Shown here: positions 14,901 through 27,600 of the stretch, one piece after another
Position numbering within the stretch: position 1 is the first letter of the stretch
How the letters are laid out: each line of letters starts with the position of its first letter
NCBI GenBank assembly: GCA_963855995.1
Contig: OY979719.1
Coordinates: 18,571,312-18,635,311, forward strand
DNA: 64,000 nt
Reading direction: 5' to 3'
DNA from: Muricea muricata
Lineage: Eukaryota; Cnidaria; Anthozoa; Malacalcyonacea; Plexauridae
Program-made: the position numbers and the translations under genes
Notes under the pieces: model-generated
What the model saw: only the letters and a program-made list of their open reading frames with translations
The model's database searches: none
Told to the model about the DNA's origin: nothing

Positions 14901-17296
14901 CTGGATCAACATACTTCGTCAAGTATCCAGTATCATCATGTGAGGAAAATAGACTAACATGATTTGCTAATTGCTTCATGAATTATTAATGAGTTTGAGA
15001 TTATGGTCTTACGTCCTGTTGTCCTTTCACATCAGTCATTGGACTGTAAAGTTTATGAATGAATAAATAATTCTTAACAAGTTATTTTTCACCAGACATG
15101 TTCGCTGTAATTGGTCGGGAACTGTTCAGTACTGTTGATCCTAAACGATTTGGTTCATTACCCAAAGCTCTCGTTACTTTGTTTCAACTCATCACACTGG
15201 ATGACTGGTTTTATATGTACACAGATATCATTGCTGTCGATCCAGGTATTTTGTACTCTCCCAGTAGATTCTCGAAAGAACATCCAAATATCTTGGGAGG
15301 TAGAATACGAGCCATTTTTAAAACACGACCGTTGACGGTTTAGCGATACAATCTCCTGTCGCTATCTTATTTTTTGTCTATTGCAATTGTTTTAGCAATT
15401 CAAATTTAAAATTATTTAATTAAGAAAATATCACCGCTTTCTGTTTATCCTGAATATATTTTCCTAGGTTATGGTTATGTTATCATATATTTGGCACTGT
15501 ACATCGTCTTGGAGAACTTTATTTTCATGAAGTACGTCAAGTATTTCCTTTACGTGTTAAACTTTCAGCAGAATTTAACCGTTCTTGATTCACAATGCCA
15601 TATTTCACTTTCAGTCTCTTCGTTGCTGTGTTGGTGGATAATTTCCAGCGAACGCTTTCTGCTACAGAAAAAAATAAAAAAGCAGCCACATTTACTGTTT
15701 TTCAGGTAAGAAATATTAAAATGTCTATGGGAAACTTCTCCGTTACTGCGTTAGGTTATTTGTAAAGGTTCCTTTCGTATTTTATATATCTGTACTAGTA
15801 TACACATATGTTTGATTTTCCTTCCAATCACAATATCATCACAACTTTAGCGCGAGGAAGACGAAGACAGTGGGAGCGACTTCTCAATACAAGAAGATGA
15901 GGACGATGAATTTGAGGGTTGGTAGAACATAATTCACCGTAGCAAAAAAGATGGTGACATATCGATTTTACCAGAATACATTGCGTGTATCAAGTAAGAA
16001 TACCTGGGAAAAGATGACAAGAAGCAAAGCTATTGGATTGAAATTTGAGCACAAGTGTGAAAATAACCCATTTTCTTCTGTTTACTCGTCAAAAGACGTT
16101 AATTTGCCTTTTTAAACGATTTCAGACCGCGGTGCATTATAATAAAACCGACAGCAAAAAAGTTGCAACGCTGAATTGCCTGTCGTTGTCGAACATGAAA
16201 CAGGGTGATTATATATGCTGAATTGCCTTAGAAATTTGATATGTTTTCGGAGCGTCTCCCATTTGTAGACTTTGTATGTTGTATACTTTGATGGGTACAT
16301 TTGACTCGGGCAATGCGAAAAAGTGAACATTATCGTATATAAGACTATAAGTAAAGAACTAAAACACACTGAAGTTTCTATAGCTCCTGCTGTTTCATTG
16401 AAGAGGGAACCGTAATAGCTACCAAAGAACTTCGATGAAACATTTTCAGGTAGACTGTTAGTAGTGCCAGAGTCGAACTAATGTCACCAGTGTCGGTAGT
16501 GCAGTCAAAAGTACACAAAAAATCTGGATCTTTGAAAAAATCCGAATTAAAGATCTTTGCAAGATCCTATGGTTCTAAGTGTGCAGTGGCAACAATTTGA
16601 ATTGTCAAAACTATATCTGTATACAATCATTCGTTTAGAATCTTCCGAGACAATACATTTCTGTTTTTCCCCAAAATTTTTTGGGTTAGTGTGCAGTGGC
16701 AATAATTTGAATTGTCAAAACTATATCTGTATACAATCATTCATTTATAATCTTCTGAGATAATGCATTTCTGTTTTTGCCTTAAATTTTTTTGGGATAT
16801 CGCATTTACATATTAAGTGCATTTCTTATGTCTTCCCTTTTTGTTTCCATAGACGAAGACGATGGCTTGAATTTGGATGGGAGAGATCCTAAGGGGCGAG
16901 AAATCGGTTACTTTTTCTCCTCTCTGGATAAAAAGTAATTTCGGCTTTTTGAGCTCAGTTATGCTGTATATATAAACTTTCTCCTAAATGCGAGAGTGTT
17001 TCTGGTCTTTCTACTCATTATTTTATGTTTGCTACCAGGAAAGCCCCCTTGCTGGCCGAATATTACCAAATAATGTCGTCACTGGATTATAACTATAATC
17101 AAATGATGATTCAGTTTAAAGCTCTCGATGACCTGACTGATATTACAGCAACTGTAAGTCGATTTCCTTTCAATAATACTTAGTTGACATTGTAATTATC
17201 TCATTGACTGTACACCATGAGTAACATTATAATGTATCAAAGTCATTTTCATTCTTATTTTTACAGATTCCGGATGTTCCCGAAGATTTAATATAA
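11966..17296 (+). CDS. CATSPER1: CatSper1-like sperm cation channel alpha subunit
   Basis: Eleven exons: 11966-12134, 12457-12570, 13355-13508, 14011-14102, 15096-15245, 15468-15531, 15615-15705, 15851-15917, 16853-16934, 17039-17153, 17267-17296; 375 aa. One six-helix voltage-gated unit: S1 from FRLFVYELTESRSF, S2 WYFSAMDNVFLAIYIMELIL, S3 MFIVLFTTVDFLL, S4 with eight arginines (R125-R146, mostly every third residue), pore helix and selectivity filter TLDDW (210-214) preceded by DPKRFGSL as in mammalian CatSper1, S6 ENFIFMNLFVAVLVDNFQ. Then an acidic stretch (EEDEDSGSD, QEDEDDEFE) and a C-terminal segment like mammalian CatSper1. The acidic D-D filter favours Ca2+. The long His-rich N terminus of mammalian CatSper1 is absent. 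CatSper1 is the best fit among CatSper1-4. Confidence 0.9.
12740..13313. mobile_element. Inverted-repeat element, GGACCTTTAACCTTTTAGA family, copy 1
   Basis: Left half (TTAGATGAAATTTTGAAAAA, TATTACCACAGCTTGAAAGA, TTTGGTTGTAAAATGTTATA) is inverted in the right half (AACCAAACTTTGCAATTTTA, CTCTTTCAAGATGTGGTAAT, CTAAAAGGTCC). The middle has an unrelated T/A-rich insertion. Related copies sit in glycogen phosphorylase introns at 23986-24389 and 24951-25211. Confidence 0.75.
14157..14396. mobile_element. MITE with GGGGCCGGTTGTTC termini, copy 1
   Basis: Starts GGGGCCGGTTGTTCAAAGCC and ends GGCTTCGAACAACCGGCCC, with subterminal GTTTAAACGGTGG / CCACCGTTTACG also inverted. 240 bp, no coding capacity. 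Other copies: 27920-28155, 53112-53350, 53352-53591. Located in CatSper1 intron 4. Confidence 0.85.
14743..14808. repeat. Perfect 22-bp inverted repeat (hairpin)
   Basis: Arm 14743-14764 (GACTGGACTAGATTTCAAGTCC) is mirrored exactly by 14787-14808 around a 22-base loop. Further CCAGTTC/GGACTGGA motifs follow to about 14935. Probably the end of an inverted element; no known family. Confidence 0.75.
15931..16165. mobile_element. Inverted-repeat element, AATTCAC(C/T)GTAGCAAAAAAG family, copy 1
   Basis: Left AATTCACCGTAGCAAAAAAG and right GACAGCAAAAAAGTTG regions align with the better-preserved copy at 60811-61066, including the shared inside AAGTAAGAATACCTGGGAAA and TTTTAAACGATTTCAGA. It begins 14 bases after the CatSper1 exon 8 donor. 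Confidence 0.75.
16570..16795 (+). repeat. Two-copy tandem repeat, about 112-bp unit
   Basis: GTGTGCAGTGGCAACAATTT... through TTTTTTGGG at about 16578-16686 is repeated with few changes at about 16690-16795 (shared AATTGTCAAAACTATATCTG and TACAATCATTC). Intronic duplication in CatSper1. Confidence 0.85.
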
Positions 17297-18647
17297 AATG
17301 GAAGAAAATGCATTCAGAATTTGTCTTTTTTTAAGCTTTTGTCGTTTTAGTCAAAGAAACCTGCAATCTATTTTCATATATGTTTCTTCATGTTTTAAAA
17401 ATAAATTTTAAGTACATTTGTTTTAAACATATTTACGATTTAAATGGGAGACACTTAGATCTTAGCTGTTGTGCTAGGGTTTTGTAACTTGTGTTAAAGA
17501 AATTTTAATGTTATTGTTCAGTACCACGCTGTAACTGGTGCTTTGTGTTTGGTTGAGCTGGAAGGGGGATGGTATGGAGTCTGAAAATGTGGAGAGAATG
17601 ATAAAGGTGGGAGTCGATCATACACAAATCAAGAGGTTTGATTGTCAGCCGAAGAATGGTTGGATCAGGCGTACAGGACGAAAACATCAAATCAGCTAGC
17701 GCAAAATTAGAGAAGATCTACTGCAAAGAAAGAAGTCAGACACTTCTGGGTTAGCATGAGAGTAAAGTGCACAAACTTTTTAGGCATTCCCTACTTCGTC
17801 ACAGTATAGGGAATAGACAGTAGAGGCACTTAATTGAAGTTTGTGTGTCCACGCATATCGCATTACGCATCCCATTACCATTATGGCAGCCAGTCAATTG
17901 CATTTTCTGGCCAATAAGAACGCTGAACTGGCTGGTGGCAGCCATTAACACTGCATAATGATAGGGCACCGTGTTGCACTGGTGAGTGGCCCTACTGTCC
18001 ATTCCCTATACTGTGATTTCGTTGTGGGAACGTTAATACCTGCGTTGACTGAAAGAGCCTCCTTTTCTTATATTCTACTTACCAATTACGGAAGGTTAGG
18101 TGCAGGCTGCTGACCGAGATGTGGCCTAGGAACTAGCGATGGTACTTGGATTAGAGCAAGACCCATGCAAATGTTATCTTGAACTACCAACTACACTCGA
18201 GCAGCCTGCACCCATCACACCATTGATCCAATGGTGGCAAAAGGCGCACAAGTACAATTAAGAGTACGAACTTAGCCAAAGAGAGGTGAAATACGCATCT
18301 GATCCGGATCCTGTGGATAAGGGTGGGATGGTGGGGTTTTAAACGATTTGTTTTGTATCACTACACTTTGCGCGCCGGGCAACTATTGAACATATGTTGC
18401 GCGAGCGCTGCACTTTACAATGCCCATCTCATCTCAGGCTGTCACCTAACTTCCTGAACACGCAAGGTTCGCTAGCTATTAACTTTGGTTATTATATAAT
18501 TTTATTATATAACCTCATTAAACAGAAGTGAACACCCCCCGGTTTGTGGAGTTGACAAGTTTTGCATGTGTTGTTTGTCGCTTTGCATAAAAGTTAATTC
18601 TGTTTATTTTTCTGGCGGAGCGGAGTGCTTTCACACCCCGCCAAGAC
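17297..18647. other. Intergenic CatSper1 to glycogen phosphorylase
   Basis: 1.35 kb containing the CatSper1 3' UTR, the inverted-repeat element at 17799-18016 and the phosphorylase promoter/5' UTR. No further exon recognised. Confidence 0.45.
17799..18016. mobile_element. Inverted-repeat element with TCACAGTATAGGGAAT termini
   Basis: TCACAGTATAGGGAATAGAC at the left mirrors GTCCATTCCCTATACTGTGA at the right. The inside (CAGTCAATTGCATTTTCTGG, CCAATAAGAACGCTGAACTG) resembles part of 59600-59720, so a relative lies upstream of WDR81 exon 2. 218 bp, non-coding. Confidence 0.75.
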
Positions 18648-21600
18648 ATGGCACAGCGACCGAAGAGTGATCTGGAAAAGAAAAAGTCTATATCGCTTCG
18701 CAAAATACCTTTGGTCGAGAACGTAGCGGACGTGAAGGAAAGCTTCAACAGACACTTGCATTTCACGTTGATCAAGGACCGAAATGTTGCTACGAATCGG
18801 GATTATTTCACTGCCCTTTGTCACACAGTTCGTGATACTCTGACAGAGAAATGGATACGAACTCAGCAAGATTATTACGTGAAAGATCCAAAGGTAAGGT
18901 ATTTCAAAATAGCATAACAGCAGTGGAGGAAGGAAAGAACTTGCAGATTGCATGTTATATAATTTATTGCTTTGACGTTGTTTGCCACGTTGCAATGGGT
19001 GTTTGATTGTCGTGTTACACAAGTACACGGCATTTAACATGTTTGTTTGACATTTTAGCTTTGACATTTTTAATTAAACAATTTATCTGTTTTTGAATGT
19101 CTCCCGCCATTATATAGGTTTAATTACATTGTTTCTTTATTGTTTGATTTTTGAAAGTGTCCTTATTATTGATATAGTTACGCATATCGATCAAGTGTTA
19201 ACCATCTTTAGCTATGGTCATACAGAGTGATACACCTTCATGTACTCATGTCTAATTTGAGTCACATTAAGACGACCCAACTAAATATTGCGCCTGCAAC
19301 CTTCAGAGGTGATAGAGGCTGTTGTAACCAATTTGCCCCTGGGGCCCCGTGCCCCTGCCCCCCCCCCCCATTTTGTAGAATTGCATATGCACTAACTATA
19401 TGTTGTACAAATGATTGGCTTGTTATATTCTCCCCAGCGTGTGTATTATCTGTCGATGGAGTACTACATGGGTAGGTCATTAGGCAACACAATGGTGAAT
19501 CTAGGAATGGAAGGTGAATGTGATGAGGCTATTTACCAGGTATAAACAAAATGAAAAATTTGGACTGTATCAGTGTAGTGATATCAAATTGAATGTATTA
19601 AATTTATTTCTAGCTTGGGCTTGATCTTGAAGACTTAGAAGCAAACGAAGAAGATGCTGGTCTTGGTTTGTATTGCAGTTTGTTTTTAATGCAAGTGGTG
19701 TTTCCACTTTTCATAGCTGAAATTTCCTTAAGATTTTCAAAAAGGAATTTTGAAAAACTATTTTTCTGCTCTAATTTAAACCATGCAGAATTCTGTGCAG
19801 TGAAGTGAGTCATTCCAGAAAACATTCACTGCATCAATCAATCGTCCTATTCTTTCTTTTGCCCCAATGACTGTCCCATTCTTGTTCCTTGTGACAACTT
19901 ACCTTTGTTTTGACTTCTAGGAAATGGTGGTCTTGGTCGACTAGCAGCATGTTTTCTAGACTCACTTGCAACTCAAGGCTATGCAGCGTATGGCTACGGT
20001 ATTAGATATGAATATGGCATCTTTACACAGACCATCAACGAGAAGGGAGAACAGGTACTGGTAGTTTAGCATGAAGTGGATTCAAAATCAGGGGCATCCT
20101 GCAAGGGGAGTGTGACATTCCCTTCCCACTGTTCCCAGTTTGACAAACCTTGTTGGCAAAAAAGCTTATAATTATGCCAAAAATTGATTTGAAATATTAT
20201 CGATAAATGTTTTAAGAGAATTGATATTGTCAGTAAATTGAAAAGTCTGTAGAGGACCATCCCAAATAGGTCTCAGTAGTTCCCTATATAAGATACTCAT
20301 TGCCTGTGTCATCTGTCATATTCTACTCATTAAAGAGGGAATCTTGCACACCATTGAGTGAATTTCAATTTATGATTGCTTCTATATTATCCAAGGTTGA
20401 AATTCCCGACCACTGGTTAGAATATGGCAACCACTGGGAGAAAGCTAGACCTGAATATCTACTGCCAGTTCATTTCTATGGTCGTCTTGAATCAGATGAT
20501 AAGGGTTATCATTACAAATGGGTTGATACTGACACTGTTTATGCTATGCCATATGATGTGCCCATACCTGGATACATGAATAATACTGTCAATACAATGA
20601 GATTATGGAGCGCTAAAGCAAAGAAAGGATTTGATCTTAACTACTGTAAGTATGGACAAGAGCTGACAATATTTGGAGAACGTCAAGAGACAAAATTTAT
20701 AAAATTTTTAGGGCTGTCATTGCTAGCTCTATAATCATCCTAAGCTTTTATTTTTAGTCCAAGGAGGTGACTATATTGGTGCTGTTTTAAACAGAAACAA
20801 TGCTGAAAATATATCGAGAGTTCTGTACCCAAATGACAATGTGAGTTGAAGCAACACAATGCTTGACAATTTACAAAAGAGCAGACATGAGTGCTAATTT
20901 CAAGTTTGTTTTCAAATTTGCCATTGTTCATTGATTTTGTAGTTTTTTGTGGGTAAAGAATTGCGTTTAAAGCAAGAGTATTTTCTTGTCTCTGCGACCT
21001 TGCAAGATATTGTGCGACGTTATAAGACTTCTCAATATGGATCAAGAGAACTTGTGAGGAAATCCTTCAAAGACTTCCCAGAAAAGGTACAAAAAGATAT
21101 CTCAGGACTATCAACATTTAAAGTAAAAATGAATTTTTGGAATGATTATAAAGTTTTTGTTTATTACTTGCAACACGCGGTCAATTAATGAATCTTAGAA
21201 ATCAATATAATATGACATATACCTGTGCACATACTGTAAGGTGTTGATAAATTGGTATACATGTTGTCATTTTAGGTTGCCATCCAGTTGAACGACACCC
21301 ATCCCTCACTGGCTATTCCAGAATTGATGAGGGTATTCATGGATATAGAGGGTCTTTCTTGGGATGCGGTAAGGATGTCTCATCTCAATAAAGATACATG
21401 TACATTGTATATTGTTTTCATTTCTTTTTGACTTGTCATAATTTCTCTGTATGGGACATAGGCATGGGACATAGTGACCAAGACATTTGCCTACACAAAT
21501 CACACAGTCTTACCAGAAGCCTTGGAAAGGTGGTCGTGCAATATGTTGGACAAAATTCTACCTCGTCACTTAGTTATAATATATGAGATCAACTCAAGAT

Positions 21601-24600
21601 TTTTAAAGGTAAGATATGATATCTGAGAGTCTTGCATGCTAATCTTTGTTTTGCTGGAATACATTCTCACAACTGTGTGGTGCTGGTTTTTATTGTATAG
21701 AAAATTGCTGAGTTGTACCCAGGAGACATTGACAGAATCCGCAGGATGTCGCTGGTTGAAGAAGGGCATAACAAACGTATTAATATGGCACACCTGTGTA
21801 TTGTCGCATGTCATACGGTGAATGGCGTGGCAGCGATACACTCCGAAATTATCAAGAACAGCATGTGAGTGAAAGCTGATGAATAGAGATACTAGATTCT
21901 TATTAATCATTATCTTGGCCAGGATTTGAACTCATTTCTTTAAGTTTCTAGACCCCACTGTATACCTATTGAGCTTTTGATCTCCGTTAGCTTGATAGCT
22001 CAATGGGTAGAGAAGTGGTCTAGAAACCTAAAGAATGCGAGTTCAAACTTGCTGGAGAGTTGAGACAACAAATTTGCCTTTATTTTCTTACTAGCTCTAG
22101 TGTGAAATGAAAGAGGAATCATAACTCTTGTACATGTATGGGTCAAAAGTGGTCAAAGGTCTAGTTGCCCCTTCCTTGCAAATTCTGCCACTGCATAAAG
22201 CAACTGATGGGTCAATGTTTGATGTATCAAATTGTAGTTTACAAACACATTGATGTACATGCATTACATTTGCACATGTGAATGACTTGGGAGGGAGGTT
22301 GTTATATATTAAGATCATACCTCTTGCACTCCCCCCTCTCTCCAACCACACTTTGTTAAGGTAGAACTGGCTCTGACATAACTGATATTTGTGTTCTTCA
22401 CAACAATTAGAATAGTCCCAATAAGTGTTTCAATCATCAAACCATTTAGATTCAAAGATTTCTTCGAATTGTGGCCAGAGAAATTTCAGAACAAGACCAA
22501 TGGTGTCACGCCTAGAAGATGGCTGTTAGTTTGCAATCCTATATTGTCTGACCTTATCTGTGACGTGAGTAATTATGATCAAGTCGACTAGTGTACAGAA
22601 TTGTACTGTTTATCCAATGTTTACAGTAGGAGTCGCCGTGTTGTATAGAGTATACAATCACAACTTGTAAAATGAATTCATAAGATGAGTTTTATGTAAA
22701 TCAGTTAGAAACAATCCTAGTTGCATTTTTCTGCTTCAACTGCGAGTGTTTGTAACTGATTTACATTAATTTGTAATTTGTATTGGGTTTACATGAGTGG
22801 CATGTGATGTAATCTGGAATATTTCATTGGGTAGAACCTCATTAGTTATTTATAAATGTCACGAGTAATATTACTGATCAAATAAGTTGTTTTAAACTAA
22901 ATTTTATTGATATTTATAATTACAGAAAATTGGCGAAGATTGGATTGTTGATCTGTCAAAGTTGAGGGGTTTAGAAAGTTTTGTAGGAAACGTCCGTTTC
23001 AGGAACGAGTTTATGAAAGCCAAACAAGTAAGTTAAAGATAATACATATGTATCTAGTCTAGAAAGACAGTTGCATAATTACTATCAAGATTGTAATGCG
23101 ATGTAGGTACACTAAAGCCTGTATAGCAACATAAACAATATTTATAGCAAAGGTAACTTTTCCTCAGAGGTTTCCGAAGGCAAAGCAGAAAGACTTTTCT
23201 TTTGAATTTGTTTTTGTTCTACCATAGGCTTATTCTCGTAGTCTTATGCCTGTGCTTACGCCTATACTTATGTCACACACTTGACTGCATTTCTTTCGTA
23301 TTTTTAAAAATTTTACATGTGTACACGGCATTATGTATAAACATCCTCATAGTTCAAATACATCTCAAATTTTTGCTGTCATTTTTTTGTTTGTTTTAAA
23401 GTTTCCCATTTTGTTTGTTTTCACAGCAAAACAAAGACAAGCTTGCACGGTATATCAAAGATACTTATGACATTGAAGTAAACTCATCCTCCATGTTCGA
23501 TTGTCAGTTTAAACGTATTCACGAATACAAACGACAGCTTTTGAACATTCTTTATGTCATCGTGCTCTATAACCGTAAGTCATTCAGTGATTTTAAAGAC
23601 TGCACATTCTGTATGCTGGTAAATAGATTACATTATTAAGTATGTTGAGTTTGCAGGCATTAAAGCAAATCCTAACGACGATTTTGTACCAAGAACGGTG
23701 CTGATTGGAGGAAAGGTTGGTTTTTGTTTTACCTGATTTAGCGCTCAATTACACCAGGAGTCAGTCGTACGAAAGGTGGTTACATTAGCGCCATCCTTTG
23801 GATAGTGAATTTTTGAACTGCAACAGAAAGGTATTACAAGCAATGACGCCTGGGATACTGAACTTGCAAGAGATAAAAAGTGACTTTAGCTCGATTTACC
23901 AGTAACTGGACATGTTTAGAAAGTTTGAGAAAATCACTATCCGGTGGATAGCGATGTTCATCTTTCGCACAAGTAACCCTGGAAATGGACCAATTGCATT
24001 ATGGGCAAAATTTTGAAAAAAGTTGAAATAGGAAAATTTTTTACCACAGCATTGAAGAGCATCCTAAAATTAGTAAAATTGCAAAGTTTGGTTGCGAAAC
24101 GTTGTAAAATGTGGAAAATGTAAGCCTGTGAAGATTGCAAATTTTATATATTTTTGTATTACGCACGGAAAATTGATACCAGCATCGAGAAAACAGTATC
24201 AATTTTCAGTGCGTAATACAAAAGCACACAAAATTCGCAAACTTCGCAGGGCTATATTTTCCTCACTTTACGACATTTCGCGACCAAACTTTGCAATTTT
24301 ACTAATTTTAGGATGCTCTTCAATGCTGTGGTTATGAATTTTCCCACTTCAACTTTTTTCAAAATTCTGTCCATAATGCAATCGGTCCATTCTGCGAGAA
24401 GGTGTACGTCGAGCTTTACACCGTTGCTGTTAGAATCGATCACGGCATTATAGTTCTGTATATATTGATGAATAAGTGCTCTCAAAATCATTTTAATTCG
24501 CAGGCTGCACCGGGATATACAACTGCCAAAGAAATAATCAAGCTTATCAACTGTGTAGCGAAAGGTACTCAACTTCCACATAACTGACGAAGAAGAAAGA

Positions 24601-27600
24601 TTCCTATAAGATTTTTATTTAATTTCTCATAAGTTCTAGTTGGTACTTTCTCCGCCTTTTCTTTTCTTTTCTTCCGCCATATACAAGGTGGCTGTCATAG
24701 GCATTCCTAGCTTGGTTTTTCGCTCACCACTAAGCTGTAAGTGAAGGATTGGTAGTATACGCCCTTGCGTAATGATCATTCTGTTACCGTTGCAGTCGTA
24801 AACACTGATCCAATCGTTGGAGATCGTTTGAAAGTTGTTTTCGTGGAAAACTACATCGTTTCTTTGGCTGAAAAGAGTATCCTTTGGTGTAGCAATCATT
24901 TAATATTGACTCTATATTACGATTCCTCTATTAATGTAACAGTACTTAGAATGGACTTTTAACCTTTTAGACGAAATTTAAAAAAAAAATCGAAATAGGA
25001 AAAAATATTATTACAGCTTGAAAGAGCATCCTAAACGTAGTAAAATTGCAAAGTTTGGTTGTAAAATCTTGTAAACTATAGAAAATATAGCCTTGCGAAT
25101 TTGGCAAATTTTGTATTTGCAATTTTACTAAGGATGCTCTTTCAAGATGTGGTAATATTTTTGCTTGTTTCGAATTTTTTCAAAATTTCGTCTAAAAGGT
25201 TAAAGGTCCATTGTGTCGATGCAACACACAGTTGTTGCAGTACAGCGCAGTACAAGGTAGTTGGATTCTGCCTTTGTTACATTCATCTTTTTATATCACC
25301 TTAACTTTGTCAGTCATTCCTGCTGCTGACCTTTCTCAACAGGTTAGTTGATGTTTAAGTCGCTTGCTAGGCATGTTGACAAGGTCGTTTCCAGTACTCT
25401 ATAATGGTGGTATGGATTTTCTACCATTTATTCAATTAACATTTAGTTTGCGTACTCTTTGTTGAGATCTACTTACTAAAAAGGAAAGAAAGAAAGAAAG
25501 AAATTGAGTTCAATTTTAATGGTTTTTTTGTCTTTACGTGTAGATTTCGCTGGCTGGCACAGAAGCATCAGGAACCGGGAACATGAAGTTTATGGTGAGT
25601 GTTGAAACTTTAACCAAGCGAGGGTTAAATTTTGCTAATACCGTGAAATTATGCTAATTTCACAAAAAAAGACTGAAATTTAGCAAAATACCGTGCCGTT
25701 ATGCAAATTTCACAAAAAAGAATAAAATTTAGCAAAATACAGTGCCATTATGCAAATTTCACCAAAAAAGAATGAAATTTTGCAAAATACAGTCCCATTA
25801 TGCAAATTTCACCAAAAAAAAGAAATTTAGCAAAATACCGTGCCGCTATGCAAATTTCACAAAAAAATAAAATTTAGCAAATCAAAAACAATATAATGTT
25901 GCAAAATACCTGCTGAGCTGTAAACATATGACGTATGAGTTACGTGGTATTGAATATTAAAGTGACGTTTCCAATCCAACAATTTCGAAGGTTCGACCAC
26001 ACAATTCACAGTTGTCCTTTGAGTGTCAATCCCATTGCTTGTAGAATTTGAAATAGATTCTTTTAGGGTCCACCAAGGCTCTTTGTTAGTCGTCCATATA
26101 GTACGAAGGACCTTGATTAAAAACGTTTAATTCTGTTTGAAAAATATCGTTTCGGGTATTAACCTCGATATTCTATTGTTGTCTTTGTTCAGTTAAACGG
26201 TGCGTTGACTATTGGAACTTTAGATGGAGCCAATGTTGAAATGTGCGAGGAAGTCGGCGAGGAAAATATGTTTATTTTTGGAATGAGAGTTGAGGAAGTT
26301 GAGGAACTTGCAAAGAAAGGGTAGGCGGTGCTCGTGTCAGGTTTTACGTATTTCTCATCCAAACTAGAAAGAACTGTTATAGATAGCAATAACTACTATA
26401 GATAGCAATAACTACTATAGATAACAATAACTGCTATAGATAACAATAACTACTAAAGATAACAATGACTACTAAAGATAACAATAACTACTAAAGATAG
26501 CAATAACTACTATAGATAACAATAACTACTATAGATAACAATAACTACTATAGATAACAATAACTACTATAGATAACAATAACTACTATAGATAACAATA
26601 ACTACTATAGATAACAATAACTACTATAGATAACAATAACTACTATAGATAACAATAACTACTATAGATAACAATAACTACTATAGATAACAATAACTAC
26701 TATAGATAACAATAACTACTATAGATAACAATAACTACTATAGATAACAATAACTACTATAGATAACAATAACTACTATAGATAACAATAACTACTAAAG
26801 ATAACAATAACTACTAAAGATAATAACTACTATAGATAACAATAACTACTATAGATAGCAATAACTACTATAGATAGCAATAACTACTATAGATAACAAT
26901 AACTACTATAGATAACAATAACTACTATAGATAACAATAACTACTATAGATAACAATAACTACTATAGATAACAATAACTACTATAGATAACAATAACTA
27001 TTATAGATAACAATAACTACTATAGATAACAATAACTACTATAGATAACAATAACTACTATAGATAGCAATAACTACTATAGATAGCAATAACTACTATA
27101 GATAGCAATAACTACTATAGATAGCAATAACTACTATAGATAGCAATAACTACTAAAGATAATAATAACTACCATAGATAACAATAACTACCATAGATAA
27201 CAATAACTACTGTAGATAACAAAAACTACTATAGATAACAATAAGTATTACACAAGAACAATTTCCAGCCAACCCAACAAACACCAGCGTCACGTGGGGG
27301 ATCTACACTTCTTTTCGATCTGTGGCAGAAAGTAGTGTCCATACGGCCACACGTCCCCACAGTGAAGCACACACTAGCGAAAGAAAGCAAGGTTCATAAC
27401 GGTAGGGGGGGGGCTTACCCTTGTCCTGATCCTCGCATCTCTTGGTCACTTCATGCGTAGGGAAGCCCGGTCAGGACGTGGCTTTCAAGGTCCATAACTA
27501 TGAGTGCCCTTACCTTCACCCTCATCTTGTTTTCCCAGCTTTCTGGGGGCCCTTACCCCCCCCCCCGGAACTGCACTTTCTGCCTCTCAAATTTCGCTAA

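Noticed and set aside
26375..27248. CRISPR-like array
   Set aside because: Regular 19-bp head-to-tail units without unique spacers in an animal intron: a minisatellite.
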